Of a DNA stretch of 64,000 nucleotides, positions 38,720-48,512 are shown piece by piece. The notes beneath the pieces were generated by a model. That model searched no databases and was not told the origin of the DNA. It was given only the letters and a program-made list of their open reading frames with translations. Position 1 is the first letter of the stretch. Every line of letters begins with the position of its first letter. Both the position numbers and the translations under genes were made by a program. The stretch lies in contig CAJQOM010000009.1 in assembly GCA_905479985.1 (NCBI GenBank), positions 1 through 64,000 on the forward strand, in the 5' to 3' direction. Source of the stretch: an uncultured Gammaproteobacteria bacterium. GTDB taxonomy: Bacteria; Pseudomonadota; Gammaproteobacteria; Nitrosococcales; Methylophagaceae.

Positions 38720-39757
38720 GTGGATATTACAGAATTATTGACATTTAGTGCAAAGAATAAAGCATCGGATTTACATATCTCATCTGGTGAAGCGCCGATG
38801 ATTCGTGTCGATGGTGATGTGAAGCGGATTAATTTGCCGGCAATGGAGCATAAAGACGTCCACGCGATGATTTATGACATTATGAACGATAAGCAGCGCA
38901 AGGATTTTGAAGAGTTTCTTGAATCTGATTTTTCATTTGAGATACCCAACTTAGCGCGTTTTCGTGTCAATGCTTTTAATCAAAATCGTGGTGCGGCGGC
39001 GGTATTTCGGACGATTCCTTCGACAGTGTTAACGTTAGAAGAACTGGGTGCGCCAGAAATTTTTAAATCGATTGCTGATAACCCACGCGGCATTGTGTTG
39101 GTCACAGGACCCACGGGGTCAGGTAAATCAACCACGTTGGCTGCGATGGTTGATTATCGCAATGAAAAAGATAATGAACATATATTGACGATTGAAGATC
39201 CGATCGAGTTTGTCCACCAAAGTAAAAAATGTTTGGTCAATCAACGCGAAGTGCATCGGGATACGTTAGGGTTTAGTGAAGCATTACGTTCTGCTTTGCG
39301 CGAAGATCCCGATATTATTTTAGTCGGTGAGTTACGTGATTTAGAGACCATTCGTTTGGCATTGACGGCAGCGGAAACTGGCCATTTGGTTTTTGGTACG
39401 TTACATACGTCATCAGCTGCAAAAACGATTGATAGGATTGTCGATGTATTCCCTGCAGCAGAAAAAGATATGGTTCGGTCGATGTTGTCAGAATCAATAC
39501 GTGCTGTTATTTCTCAAACACTGATGAAGAAAGTCGGTGGTGGTCGTATTGCGGCACATGAAATTATGATTGGGACGCCGGCGATTCGAAATTTGATTCG
39601 TGAAGATAAAATTCCACAAATGTATTCGGCGATCCAGACTGGCGCTGCCATCGGTATGCAAACATTGGATCAGAATTTGCAGGACTTAGTAAGAAGACAA
39701 TTAGTGACAAAAGCAGAAGCCATACCACGTGCGGTGAACAAAGATTTATTCCGTTAG
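38720..39757 (+). CDS. pilT: Type IV pilus retraction ATPase PilT
   Basis: A hexameric ATPase that depolymerises pili for twitching. The N-terminal part has KASDLHISSGEAPMIRVDGDV in pieces. Walker A is GPTGSGKSTT near residue 132, the Asp box follows in LTIEDPIEF, Walker B is ILVGELRD, and the retraction-specific AIRNLIRED is near 291. The start is GTG 38720, after GGGG. The 345-residue length matches PilT. pilU follows at once. Confidence 0.97.
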   Translation: MDITELLTFSAKNKASDLHISSGEAPMIRVDGDVKRINLPAMEHKDVHAMIYDIMNDKQRKDFEEFLESDFSFEIPNLARFRVNAFNQNRGAAAVFRTIPSTVLTLEELGAPEIFKSIADNPRGIVLVTGPTGSGKSTTLAAMVDYRNEKDNEHILTIEDPIEFVHQSKKCLVNQREVHRDTLGFSEALRSALREDPDIILVGELRDLETIRLALTAAETGHLVFGTLHTSSAAKTIDRIVDVFPAAEKDMVRSMLSESIRAVISQTLMKKVGGGRIAAHEIMIGTPAIRNLIREDKIPQMYSAIQTGAAIGMQTLDQNLQDLVRRQLVTKAEAIPRAVNKDLFR

Positions 39758-39766
39758 GAGGAAATG

Positions 39767-40897
39767 ATGGATATCGTAACGATTCTTAAAGCTGTCGTTA
39801 AACATGATGCGTCAGATTTATTTATTACTGCTGGCAGGCCGCCAAGTTTAAAAGTGAATGGCCAGTTAGCGACATTAACGCAAACGCCGTTGACAGAAGC
39901 TGAGGCGCGTGATCTTGTCATTAGTACAATGAATGATGAGCAGAAAAAAGTATTCGAACGAGATAAAGAATGTAATTACGGGATTGATACAGCGAGTGCC
40001 GGTCGTTTTCGTGTGAGTGCTTTATTTCAACGTAATAAAGCGGCAATGGTATTACGTCGCGTGAAAGGCTCGATTCCAACCATTGAAGCGTTAGGCATGC
40101 CTGATGTCATTAAAGATTTGGCGATGACTAAGCGGGGTCTGGTGTTATTTACTGGTGCTACTGGCTCCGGTAAATCGACAACATTAGCGGCGATGGTCGG
40201 CTACCGTAACCAAAATAGCACGGGTCATATTTTAACGATTGAAGATCCGATTGAGTTTGATCATGAGCATGGTGGTTGTGTTGTTACACAACGTGAAGTG
40301 GGGATTGATACTGACTCTTACGATGTGGCGTTGAAGAACTCATTGCGCCAAGCCCCGGATGTGATTATGGTCGGTGAAATACGAACGCGTGCGACAATGG
40401 ATTATGCGATTTCGATTGCTGAGACGGGACACCTCTGTTTATCGACGATTCATGCCAATAATGCGAATCAAACGATGGATCGCGTGATTAATTTCTTTCC
40501 TGACGAGCGACGTGATCAATTGCTGATTGATCTATCACTGAATTTAAAAGCGGTGATTGCTCAAAGGTTGATTCCTAAAAAAGATGGTTCTGGGAGTGTG
40601 GTTGCGGTTGAAGTTTTGCTCAATACGCCTTTGATCTCAGATCTAATAGAGAAAGGGAAAGTGGCTGAGATTAAAGATGTGATGAAGCGGTCTCGTGAAT
40701 TGGGCATGCAAACATTTGATCAAGCGGTTTATGATCTTTATAAAGCGGGTGAAATTAGCTATGACGACGCATTGAAAAATGCTGATTCGATCAATGAAGT
40801 TCGGTTGATGATTAAATTGGGCGCTGAGACAGGTGAGTTGCCAGATGAGGGTGATATTGCGGACTTGTCAGTGCAAAATGAAGATGAAGTGATGTAG
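39767..40897 (+). CDS. pilU: Type IV pilus retraction ATPase PilU
   Basis: The PilT paralogue that assists retraction. It has ASDLFITAGRPPSLKVNGQ, Walker A GATGSGKSTT, LTIEDPIEFDHEHGG, Walker B IMVGEIRTRATMDYAI, and the acidic C-terminal tail (GELPDEGDIADL onward) typical of PilU. ATG 39767 is five bases past GGAGG, while the ATG at 39764 is only two bases past, so I choose 39767. It is co-transcribed with pilT (about 10 bases). Confidence 0.96.
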   Translation: MDIVTILKAVVKHDASDLFITAGRPPSLKVNGQLATLTQTPLTEAEARDLVISTMNDEQKKVFERDKECNYGIDTASAGRFRVSALFQRNKAAMVLRRVKGSIPTIEALGMPDVIKDLAMTKRGLVLFTGATGSGKSTTLAAMVGYRNQNSTGHILTIEDPIEFDHEHGGCVVTQREVGIDTDSYDVALKNSLRQAPDVIMVGEIRTRATMDYAISIAETGHLCLSTIHANNANQTMDRVINFFPDERRDQLLIDLSLNLKAVIAQRLIPKKDGSGSVVAVEVLLNTPLISDLIEKGKVAEIKDVMKRSRELGMQTFDQAVYDLYKAGEISYDDALKNADSINEVRLMIKLGAETGELPDEGDIADLSVQNEDEVM

Positions 40898-40902
40898 TTA
40901 AG

Positions 40903-40935
40903 GCCACTTTTAAACCGTGGCGTTTTGTTGTTTTG
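40903..40935 (+). terminator. Possible terminator after pilU
   Basis: GCCAC (40903-40907) pairs with GTGGC (40917-40921), and a T-rich tail GTTTTGTTGTTTT follows. The stem has only five pairs, so this is a weak candidate. Confidence 0.4.
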
Positions 40936-41065
40936 AACAATATGTTAGAATCGCTGTGCAAACAGTATCGTAGTTAAGGCTAGGTGCTAAGGGTATGAAG
41001 AGGACTATCATGCTAAATGTCGGTTTTGTCTTGCTTATGAATAATTATTAAGAAAGGAAACAATA

Positions 41066-41893
41066 ATGAAAATTTCAGTTAAATTAACAGCAGCAGTATT
41101 AGCACTAGGCGTGCTATCAGGCTGCGCATCACATCAAGTAGCAGATCGTTTGGTCTGTGCTACAGCGGGTGCCATTGCGGGTGGTCTGATTGCTGGTGCA
41201 ATGAATGAAGCAGAAAGTGATGAAGTTGGTATGGGTATTGCTGCTGGTGCAGCAGTAGCGACATTGCTTTGTCCGGTACAGCATGCGCCTGAAGCGCCTG
41301 CTTGTTCTATGGATGCGCCTGAAGGTGCTTTATTAGATGCAAACGGTTGTGCTTTTGACAGCGATGGTGATGGTGTTGTTGATGGTTTAGACCAATGTCC
41401 TAGTACACCAGCAGGTGTCACGGTTGATGCATTAGGTTGCCCATTAGATAGTGATGGCGATGGCGTGCTTGATATCAATGATGATTGTCCTGGTACACCA
41501 GTTGGCGCAACAGTTGATAGTAAAGGTTGTGAACTTGTTGTCGGTACTACGATTGTATCGTTGACAGGTGTTAACTTTGAAACTAATAGTGCGGTATTAA
41601 CAGCGCATGCGAAAAGCGAATTAGATACGGCGATTAATCGTCTTGCTGATGCGACTGACGTTGTTAATGTTCGTGTAGAAGGCCACACAGATAGTCGTGG
41701 TGCTGCTGCATACAATGAGACGTTATCTCTTCACCGTGCTGAATCTGTGATTCATTACTTAGTGAACCACGGTGGTATTGATGCGGCTAAATTGATTGCT
41801 GTAGGCATGGGCGAAGGTAGCCCTGTTGCAAGCAATGACACATCAGCAGGTCGTGCGATGAATCGTCGCGTTGACTTTGTTGTAAGTCAATAA
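41066..41893 (+). CDS. OmpA-family lipoprotein with calcium-type repeats
   Basis: A 275-residue outer-membrane lipoprotein. The lipobox LSGC puts the lipidated Cys near residue 20. A glycine-zipper-like stretch follows (TAGAIAGGLIAGAMNEA), then two thrombospondin type-3 repeats (DSDGDGVVDGLDQCP and DSDGDGVLDINDDCP) that usually bind calcium. The C-terminal OmpA domain binds peptidoglycan (VEGHTDSRGAAAYNETLS, then RAMNRRVDFVV). It stands alone with its own terminator. It probably tethers the outer membrane to the wall. Confidence 0.92.
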   Translation: MKISVKLTAAVLALGVLSGCASHQVADRLVCATAGAIAGGLIAGAMNEAESDEVGMGIAAGAAVATLLCPVQHAPEAPACSMDAPEGALLDANGCAFDSDGDGVVDGLDQCPSTPAGVTVDALGCPLDSDGDGVLDINDDCPGTPVGATVDSKGCELVVGTTIVSLTGVNFETNSAVLTAHAKSELDTAINRLADATDVVNVRVEGHTDSRGAAAYNETLSLHRAESVIHYLVNHGGIDAAKLIAVGMGEGSPVASNDTSAGRAMNRRVDFVVSQ

Positions 41894-41916
41894 GCTTTAG
41901 CTAAAAAAGTATGATG

Positions 41917-41945
41917 AAAAGGCCCCTTTTAGGGGCCTTTTTTTT
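41917..41945 (+). terminator. Rho-independent terminator after OmpA lipoprotein
   Basis: AAAAGGCCCCT (41917-41927) pairs with 41931-41941 around a three-base loop and is followed by a run of T. It is a textbook terminator 24 bases past the stop. Confidence 0.92.
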
Positions 41946-42087
41946 GCCTGTTATTTCTCTTGGATATTGCGCTTTAATTATTAGCTGATCATTGTTTGAT
42001 TAAGCTTTGGCTTTGAATGCGTTATTGACTGTCAGTGAAGCCTATGCAGATCTGCTTTGGGACAGGTTTATTGATGCAGGGGGAAGT

Positions 42088-42164
42088 TGGTGCGCCTGAC
42101 AGGAATCGAACCTGTGACCCCCAGTTTCGGAAACTGGTACTCTATCCAACTGAGCTACAGGCGC
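42088..42164 (-). tRNA. tRNA-Arg (CCG)
   Basis: The minus strand folds as a 77-base tRNA. The acceptor is GCGCCTG paired with CAGGCGC, the D-arm has AGCTCAG..GGATAGAG, the anticodon stem is CCAGT/ACTGG with loop TTCCGAA (anticodon CCG, reading CGG), the T-arm has GGTTCGATTCC, and A-CCA is encoded. A TATAAT -10 box lies upstream at 42188-42193, but I see no good -35. Confidence 0.96.
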
Positions 42165-42237
42165 TAATGATGTTTGCTAGGCGATAGATTATACGGACTC
42201 ATCGAGCCCTCTACTAGCAGTAAGACGATTTAAATTA

Positions 42238-42268
42238 CATTCCCTTGTTCAATCAGAACAAGGGAATG
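42238..42268 (-). terminator. 13 bp hairpin after glgP
   Basis: CATTCCCTTGTTC (42238-42250) pairs perfectly with 42256-42268 around five bases. It lies just past the glgP stop. The tail on that strand (TAATTTAAAT) is only moderately T-rich, so termination is probable but not textbook. Confidence 0.65.
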
Positions 42269-42286
42269 CATAAATTGGAATAATGC

Positions 42287-44788
42287 TTACTTGCCGGGAG
42301 CCACAGGCTCAAGTTGCCAGATGTCTCTGTTATATTCTGTCATAGTGCGATCGGTTGAGAACTTACCGCTGTGGGCGGTATTTAAGATACTTAACGTATT
42401 CCATTGTGTTCTGTCGTGATAGCACTTTGCTGCTTGCTCTTGCGCTTTGACGTAGCTAGCGAAGTCAGCAATGGTCATCCATGGGTCATGAGGGCTGGTG
42501 AAAGCATTAATGACATTATCGAAGCGATGCGGCTCTTGTTGATTAAAGAAGCCGTCTTTTAATAACGTCACAACCCGTTCTAATGCTGGATCTTGTTCAA
42601 TAATCTGCTGCGGATTGTAATGTTGGCGTTGTGTCGTGACTTCTTGTTCGGTGAGGCCAAATAAGAAGAAATTGTCATCGCCCACTTCTTCTCTGATTTC
42701 AATATTAGCCCCATCTAGTGTGCCGATGGTGACGGCGCCATTCATCATGAATTTCATGTTTCCGGTACCAGAGGCTTCTTTACCTGCTGTTGAGATTTGT
42801 TCTGATAAGTCGGCGGCAGGACAAATAATTTCCATCGCGGAGACTTGATAGTTGGGTAAAAAGACCACTTTTAACCAATCACCTATTGCAGGATCATTAT
42901 TGACAGTATCTGCGACATTGTTAATTAGTTTAATAATGTCTTTTGCCATGGCATAACCAGGCGCTGCTTTACCGCCAAATAAGACACAGCGTTTAACCAG
43001 GCCTTCGGTGTCATTACGTTTGATACGGTCGTAGAGGTGAATAACGTGGAGCACATTTAAGAGCTGACGTTTGTATTCGTGGATCCTTTTTACTTGTATA
43101 TCGAATAAGGCATCAGGTGAGACGGTGATACCGCACGTGTCTTGAATTAGGTCAGCAAGGCGTTGTTTATTTGCTGTTTTTGTCGCTTGCCATTTTGCTT
43201 GGAAAGCGGGATTGGTGGCGTAAGGCTTGAGTTTTTCAAGTTGATCGAGCTGTGTTATCCAGCCGTCACCGATGGTGTCGCTGATTAACTCACTGAGCTC
43301 TGGGTTACACCAGGCTAACCAGCGGCGTTGTGTTACACCATTGGTTTTGTTGTTGAATTTATGTGGCCACAATTGATAAAAATCGTTGAAAAGGCCTTTT
43401 TGTAACAAATCAGAATGCAGTGCTGCAACACCATTAACCGAGAAGCTGCCGACGATGGCAAGATGGGCCATTCTGACGTGTTGTTGGTGACCTTCTTCGA
43501 TGATAGATAAGTGGGCTAGTTTTTGTTTGTTGCCAGGCCATTTTTTAGCCACTTCGTTGAGAAAACGGGCATTGATTTCGTAAATTATTTCTAGCACTCT
43601 CGGCAGCAAACGCGCAAACATGTTGACAGGCCAGCGCTCTAGCGCTTCTGGCAACAAGGTGTGATTAGTGTAAGCCATGGTGCTTGTTGTGATTTTCCAT
43701 GCTTGTTGCCAGTTAAGATGATGTTGATCCATCAAGAGTCGCATGAGTTCAGCGACAGCAACGGTAGGATGGGTATCATTCAGTTGAAAGCAGTTTTTGT
43801 CAGCGAAGTGGGTGAAATTTTGCCCGTGGCTGTTAACCCAGGTGTTTAGAATGTCTTGCAGGCTGGCAGAAGCAAGGAAGTATTGTTGGCGCAAACGTAG
43901 TTCTTTACCATTTTCACTTGCATCGTTGGGGTATAACACCATACTGATGTTTTCAGCGGCATTTTTGGCGGCAACGGCATCAACATATGAGCCTGCATTG
44001 AAGTCCTCTAAATTAAATTCGTCGGTGGCTGAAGCCTTCCATAAACGAAGTTTATTGACAGTACCATTTTGATAGCCGGGAATAGGGAGATCATAAGGGA
44101 CTGCAAGGACATCATTGGTATTGACCCAGTGAACATGGGTTTGGCCATTTTCATCTTTACGGAATTCGGTGTGGCCGCCAAAGGGGATACGTTGGGTAAA
44201 TTCGGGCCGTTCTAATTCCCACGGGTTGCCATCACGTAACCAGTGATCGGGCATTTCAACCTGATTGCCGTGTTCGATACTTTGTTGGAACATGCCGTAT
44301 TCATAGCGAATTCCGTAACCTGATACGGGTAATTGCAATGTGGCACAGCTATCGATAAAGCATGCTGCAAGTCGGCCTAGACCGCCATTGCCGAGTCCGG
44401 CATCGTGTTCAAGGGTGGTGAGCTCTTCAAAGTCTAAACCAAGGTCATGCATGGCGCGTTTGGTGTTGTCTGCTAAGCCAAGGTTTAAGGCGGCATTACC
44501 CATGGCGCGGCCCATTAAAAATTCCATTGATAGGTAATAGGCTTGTTTACACTGTGTTTCTGCGTAGGTGTGTTGGGTGTGTTTCATGCGCTCAAACAGA
44601 CGGTCACGTAAGGTGAAGGCGAGTGCGGAATAGAGATAATGGCCTGAAGCGCTGCTTTTGTCCTGAGCGAGATGATTGCTATAGTAGTTTTTGAAATCAC
44701 TTTCGAGAGACTGGATATCCATACCTAATGTAGGGGTGTTATGTAATGTTGAGTTAGGTGTTAGCGTATGGGCATAGCGGGGCGTCAT
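42287..44788 (-). CDS. glgP: Glycogen/alpha-glucan phosphorylase
   Basis: Releases glucose-1-phosphate from the ends of glycogen or maltodextrin. A PLP enzyme of 833 residues, normal length. AYYLSMEFLMGRAMGNAALNLGL (in pieces) is the typical N-terminal block, LGNGGLGRLAACFIDS follows, and the PLP lysine lies in EASGTGNMKFMMNG near residue 680. An extended -10 (TGTTATAAT on the minus strand, near 44897-44905) may be its promoter, giving a leader of about 100 bases. No other glycogen gene is beside it. GlgP versus MalP specificity is not resolved. Confidence 0.95.
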   Translation of the reverse strand: MTPRYAHTLTPNSTLHNTPTLGMDIQSLESDFKNYYSNHLAQDKSSASGHYLYSALAFTLRDRLFERMKHTQHTYAETQCKQAYYLSMEFLMGRAMGNAALNLGLADNTKRAMHDLGLDFEELTTLEHDAGLGNGGLGRLAACFIDSCATLQLPVSGYGIRYEYGMFQQSIEHGNQVEMPDHWLRDGNPWELERPEFTQRIPFGGHTEFRKDENGQTHVHWVNTNDVLAVPYDLPIPGYQNGTVNKLRLWKASATDEFNLEDFNAGSYVDAVAAKNAAENISMVLYPNDASENGKELRLRQQYFLASASLQDILNTWVNSHGQNFTHFADKNCFQLNDTHPTVAVAELMRLLMDQHHLNWQQAWKITTSTMAYTNHTLLPEALERWPVNMFARLLPRVLEIIYEINARFLNEVAKKWPGNKQKLAHLSIIEEGHQQHVRMAHLAIVGSFSVNGVAALHSDLLQKGLFNDFYQLWPHKFNNKTNGVTQRRWLAWCNPELSELISDTIGDGWITQLDQLEKLKPYATNPAFQAKWQATKTANKQRLADLIQDTCGITVSPDALFDIQVKRIHEYKRQLLNVLHVIHLYDRIKRNDTEGLVKRCVLFGGKAAPGYAMAKDIIKLINNVADTVNNDPAIGDWLKVVFLPNYQVSAMEIICPAADLSEQISTAGKEASGTGNMKFMMNGAVTIGTLDGANIEIREEVGDDNFFLFGLTEQEVTTQRQHYNPQQIIEQDPALERVVTLLKDGFFNQQEPHRFDNVINAFTSPHDPWMTIADFASYVKAQEQAAKCYHDRTQWNTLSILNTAHSGKFSTDRTMTEYNRDIWQLEPVAPGK

Positions 44789-44962
44789 AGTAAAAGGACC
44801 TTAAAAGTTAAATAAGACTGTTGGTTTTACTTGATAGCGACTCAGGTACGAGTCTAATAGACATCATTGTCAAAGCAAGCGTGTTAAAAATCGGTGATTA
44901 TAACACTATCAAGAAGATGACTCTTTTTGAGCGATGATTGAAAGTGTGACTTCTGTTGGACT

Positions 44963-45574
44963 TTAGTCGCTTTTATTGTCGTGGGAGAACCAACGGTCGA
45001 GTTGTTCGACGGCCTGTTGTTTGCCTTGTTGATTGAGAGATGAGAACAACTGTACACTGGCGGAAAGCTGTTGTTTTTTTAGTTCGTTATTAACGTGCAG
45101 TAAGCTTGCTTTTGCAGCGCCACTTCTGAGTTTGTCAGACTTTGTAAGCAAAATATGGACGGCAAGTTCAGCTTTATTGGCCCATTTGATCATTTGTAGG
45201 TCGAATTCTTTAAGTGGGTGTCGAATATCCATCATCAGCATGAGCCCTTTTAGGGCTTGGCGCGTTTCTAGATATTTCCCTAATGTTTGTTGCCAGCGGA
45301 TCTTCATTTTCTCGGGTACTTTGGCATAGCCATAACCGGGCAGATCGACAAGACTATTGGTTTCATCAATGTTGAAAAAGTTAATCATTTGCGTACGGCC
45401 GGGTGTTTTACTGATGCGCGCGAGTGATTTCTGTTCTGTAATGGTGTTAATGGCGCTGGATTTTCCGGCATTAGAACGGCCGGCAAAAGCGACTTCTATA
45501 CCACTATCAACAGGCAGTTCTGACAATTGGGTTGCGCTGATGGTGTAATGGGCTTGGCGATATGGGTTAGCCAT
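44963..45574 (-). CDS. engB: Ribosome biogenesis GTPase EngB (YihA/YsxC)
   Basis: An essential GTPase for 50S assembly. G1 is GRSNAGKSS near residue 32, G3 is VDLPGYGYAKVP, G4 is LTKSDKL, and the end carries the G5-like SSLNQQGK. The length of 203 residues is normal. It is divergent from the cytochrome c4 gene, an arrangement also found in Pseudomonas. Confidence 0.96.
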   Translation of the reverse strand: MANPYRQAHYTISATQLSELPVDSGIEVAFAGRSNAGKSSAINTITEQKSLARISKTPGRTQMINFFNIDETNSLVDLPGYGYAKVPEKMKIRWQQTLGKYLETRQALKGLMLMMDIRHPLKEFDLQMIKWANKAELAVHILLTKSDKLRSGAAKASLLHVNNELKKQQLSASVQLFSSLNQQGKQQAVEQLDRWFSHDNKSD

Positions 45575-45765
45575 GAAAAACCTTTAGATTATTGTGTTTG
45601 TGGGTATTTTACACTGTGTTGGAATATATACCCATGTTCCTTCAAATTGCCTGCTTTTATGAGGATGACTCGGCTTGTATTGATGTTGTTTTAGGTGCAA
45701 ATAAGCCTTAATCAGGGTAGGATAGCGACTGATTTATCTAATAAAAATATTATGTGGACATCACA

Positions 45766-46371
45766 ATGAAAAAATGGTGGAAAGCGATTATCATTAGCTT
45801 TGCCGCTGTTGCTTTACCTGCAATGGCGGCCGGAGATATTGATGCTGGACAAGCAAAATCAGCTAGCTGTGTTGAATGTCATGGTGTTGGTGGCAATAGC
45901 ACGGTACCGATGTTTCCCAAATTAGCGGGTCAAGGCGAAGGTTATTTGCTCAAGCAATTAATGGATTTTGCTTCTGGGGCGCGGGAAGGACCATTTATGT
46001 CAGGTATTGTGACTGACTTGAATGAGCAGGACATGGCTGACTTGTCCGCTTATTTTGCGTCGACAACACATACGCCTGGTGCAGCATCGAGTGCTTTATT
46101 AGTGCAAGGTCAAAAGTTATATCGTGGCGGTAATAAAGAAACAGGTGTACCTGCCTGTATGGCCTGTCATGGCCCTCGTGGGGCAGGTGTGCCGGCAGCT
46201 AAATGGCCATCGTTATCAGGTCAACATATTGCTTATACCGAAACACAGCTAGAAGATTTTGCGAATGGCCTGCGAGCGAATGATATGAACAGTATGATGC
46301 GAGATATCGCTGCGAAAATGTCTGAAGATGAACGACAAGCTGTCAGTGCTTATATCTCTGGTCTGCATTAA
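45766..46371 (+). CDS. Dihaem cytochrome c4
   Basis: A periplasmic, often membrane-attached electron carrier to terminal oxidases. Signal peptide to about residue 22 (AMAAGD). Two repeated c domains follow, with haem motifs CVECH near 34 and CMACH near 126, and Met axial-ligand candidates (MSGIVTDL in the first, MNSMMRDIA in the second). At 201 residues it is normal for c4. ATG 45766 gives the proper signal peptide; GTG 45754 does not add to it. The resB-ccsA genes just downstream would mature it. Confidence 0.93.
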   Translation: MKKWWKAIIISFAAVALPAMAAGDIDAGQAKSASCVECHGVGGNSTVPMFPKLAGQGEGYLLKQLMDFASGAREGPFMSGIVTDLNEQDMADLSAYFASTTHTPGAASSALLVQGQKLYRGGNKETGVPACMACHGPRGAGVPAAKWPSLSGQHIAYTETQLEDFANGLRANDMNSMMRDIAAKMSEDERQAVSAYISGLH

Positions 46372-46462
46372 ATAATATTTATTTTAATCGTGCAACTTTT
46401 AAGGCGCGGCTCTTTTCTATTTAATCGACGCTGTCGATTTCTAACCGGTCTTTTTCTCTTTT

Positions 46463-48469
46463 ATGTCTGACGTTAACGTACCACCAAAACCTCGCCAATC
46501 ATTCGGCCGACGATTATTTTTATTGTTGGGCTCGATGGATCTCGCGATTACTTTACTCTTGGTGTTAGCCATTGCTTCGGTGATTGGTACGGTACTACAA
46601 CAGAATCAGCCTTATGCCGATTATGTCATTAAGTTTGGCCCATTTTGGTTTGATGTGTTTGAAACCGCCGGCCTTTATGACGTCTATAGTGCGTTGTGGT
46701 TTTTGCTTATTTTGACGTTGTTGGTCGTTTCGACGACAGTTTGCGTGATACGAAATGCGCCGAACATGATCAAGGATATGTGGCAGTTACGGACGCAAAT
46801 TCGTGAAAAGTCGTTGCGGGTGATGCATCACAATGACCAATGGTCAGTTGCTTTAACACCAGATAAAACAGTCGAACAACTACGGGCTGGCTTATCAGAT
46901 GCCGGATTTCGGGTGAGACAAACGGAAAAACAGGAAGGTCAGCTTTTATCGGCGATGAAAGGGGGCTTAAACCGTTTGGGTTACTTGTTTACCCATATTG
47001 CGATTATTGTGATTTGCGTTGGTGGCTTGTTAGATAGTAATTTGCGGATAAAATTTGCGGAATGGCAGGGTGACCTCAAAATAGAGACGCGTGATCTGGC
47101 CTCAAGTGATGTGCCCAAAGAGAGCCGGTTAACGGTAGGAAACCAGGCATTTAGGGGCAGCATTCAGATTCCTGAAGGCCGAGTTGCCAATGTGGTCTTT
47201 TTACCGTTAAAAGATGGCTATTTGGTCCAAGAACTGCCTTTTACACTTAAAGTAGCTGATTTTCGAATTGAACATTATGCGACTGGACAGCCGAAGTCTT
47301 TTGAAACAGATTTAGTATTATTTGATGATACGTTGCCAGAACCGATTAAAACGACTATTTCTGTTAATCATCCGCTGATACATAAAGGCTATGCCATTTA
47401 TCAGTCGAGTTTTGCGGATGGGGGCTCAGGCTTGACGCTGGAAGCGTGGCCTTTGGATGAGCGGGCAGGTGCTGCGCCAGAAAAGTTCGAAGGTAAAGTC
47501 TTTGAGAAGCGTCAAATGACTTGGGGTGAAAAGGAACTTCGTTTGGAGTTGAATTCGTTTAGGCCGTTTAATATTAACCCTGATCCGACAGAAGACAATC
47601 CTAAGAATGTACGTAACTTTGGCCCTAGTTTTGGCTTTAAGCTTCGTTCGCCAACGGGTGAAGCGAGAGAATACGTGAATTATATGGTGCCGGTGATGCG
47701 TGAAGGCCGGCCTTTTTTCTTAAGTGGTGTGCGTGGCAGCCCTGCTGAAGAGTTTGGTTACTTGTATCTCCCGGTTGATCGCCAGGGCGGAATGAAAGCG
47801 TTTAATGGCTATTTACAGCGTTTGCGTGATGCCGAGACTGTTGAGGTCGTTGCGAAGCAAATGATGCTGGAAACATTGGCGCAGATGTCTGATACTGATA
47901 GCGAGCGATTGCAAGAAAGCTTACAAGAGACATTACAAACGTTGGTGACGATGTTTATTCGTGGCGGGTTTACTGAAGTTGGTCATTTTATTGAAACGTC
48001 TTTACCAGAAGCGCAGCGTGAGAAATTAGGGCCGGCTTATCTGAGTATGCTGCGTGAGATGTTGGCCAGAATATATTTTATGGACCAAGATCAGACTCAG
48101 CCCGTGACAGAAGCAGAGCTGTTATTTTTGCAGGATGCGGCGGATGCGATTGGCAGTTTAACGCGTTATGGTTCGCCAGTTTATTTGTCTTTGAAGAATT
48201 ATGACCATGTGCAAGCAAGTGGTCTACAGATTGCTAAAGCGCCGGGTAAGGTAACGGTCTATGTGGGTTGTACTTTATTAATCCTAGGCGTGTTTATTCT
48301 GTTTTATTTGCCGCAACGCCGTTTTTGGGCATTGATAAAACAAAAGGATGGCGAAAGTGAGATAATCTTCGCTGGTATGAGTAATCGTAATCCGCGTGAT
48401 TTTGATATGTTATTCGATCAGATGCGTACGCAGTTGAGACAAGAGACTGGGAACTCTGATTCACAATAA
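46463..48469 (+). CDS. Cytochrome c biogenesis protein ResB/CcsB (System II)
   Basis: One half of the System II haem delivery and ligation complex. Membrane helices lie at about residues 28-45 and 75-95, with another near 170. A large periplasmic domain (200-600) follows, then a final helix (VTVYVGCTLLILGVFILFYLP in pieces). SMDLAITLLLVLAIASVIGTVLQQNQP (in pieces) is the typical ResB start. The length of 668 residues suits proteobacterial ResB. ccsA follows by 43 bases. Confidence 0.93.
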   Translation: MSDVNVPPKPRQSFGRRLFLLLGSMDLAITLLLVLAIASVIGTVLQQNQPYADYVIKFGPFWFDVFETAGLYDVYSALWFLLILTLLVVSTTVCVIRNAPNMIKDMWQLRTQIREKSLRVMHHNDQWSVALTPDKTVEQLRAGLSDAGFRVRQTEKQEGQLLSAMKGGLNRLGYLFTHIAIIVICVGGLLDSNLRIKFAEWQGDLKIETRDLASSDVPKESRLTVGNQAFRGSIQIPEGRVANVVFLPLKDGYLVQELPFTLKVADFRIEHYATGQPKSFETDLVLFDDTLPEPIKTTISVNHPLIHKGYAIYQSSFADGGSGLTLEAWPLDERAGAAPEKFEGKVFEKRQMTWGEKELRLELNSFRPFNINPDPTEDNPKNVRNFGPSFGFKLRSPTGEAREYVNYMVPVMREGRPFFLSGVRGSPAEEFGYLYLPVDRQGGMKAFNGYLQRLRDAETVEVVAKQMMLETLAQMSDTDSERLQESLQETLQTLVTMFIRGGFTEVGHFIETSLPEAQREKLGPAYLSMLREMLARIYFMDQDQTQPVTEAELLFLQDAADAIGSLTRYGSPVYLSLKNYDHVQASGLQIAKAPGKVTVYVGCTLLILGVFILFYLPQRRFWALIKQKDGESEIIFAGMSNRNPRDFDMLFDQMRTQLRQETGNSDSQ

Positions 48470-48512
48470 TGTTCTTACCCATGAACGTTTAGCCTAAGTT
48501 AGAAGAGAGAGC

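Noticed and set aside
41134..41715. A 193-residue open frame antisense to the OmpA lipoprotein
   Set aside because: It mirrors the biased Asp/Gly codons of the calcium repeats and has repetitive Ser/Pro/Thr composition, so it is a by-product of those repeats.
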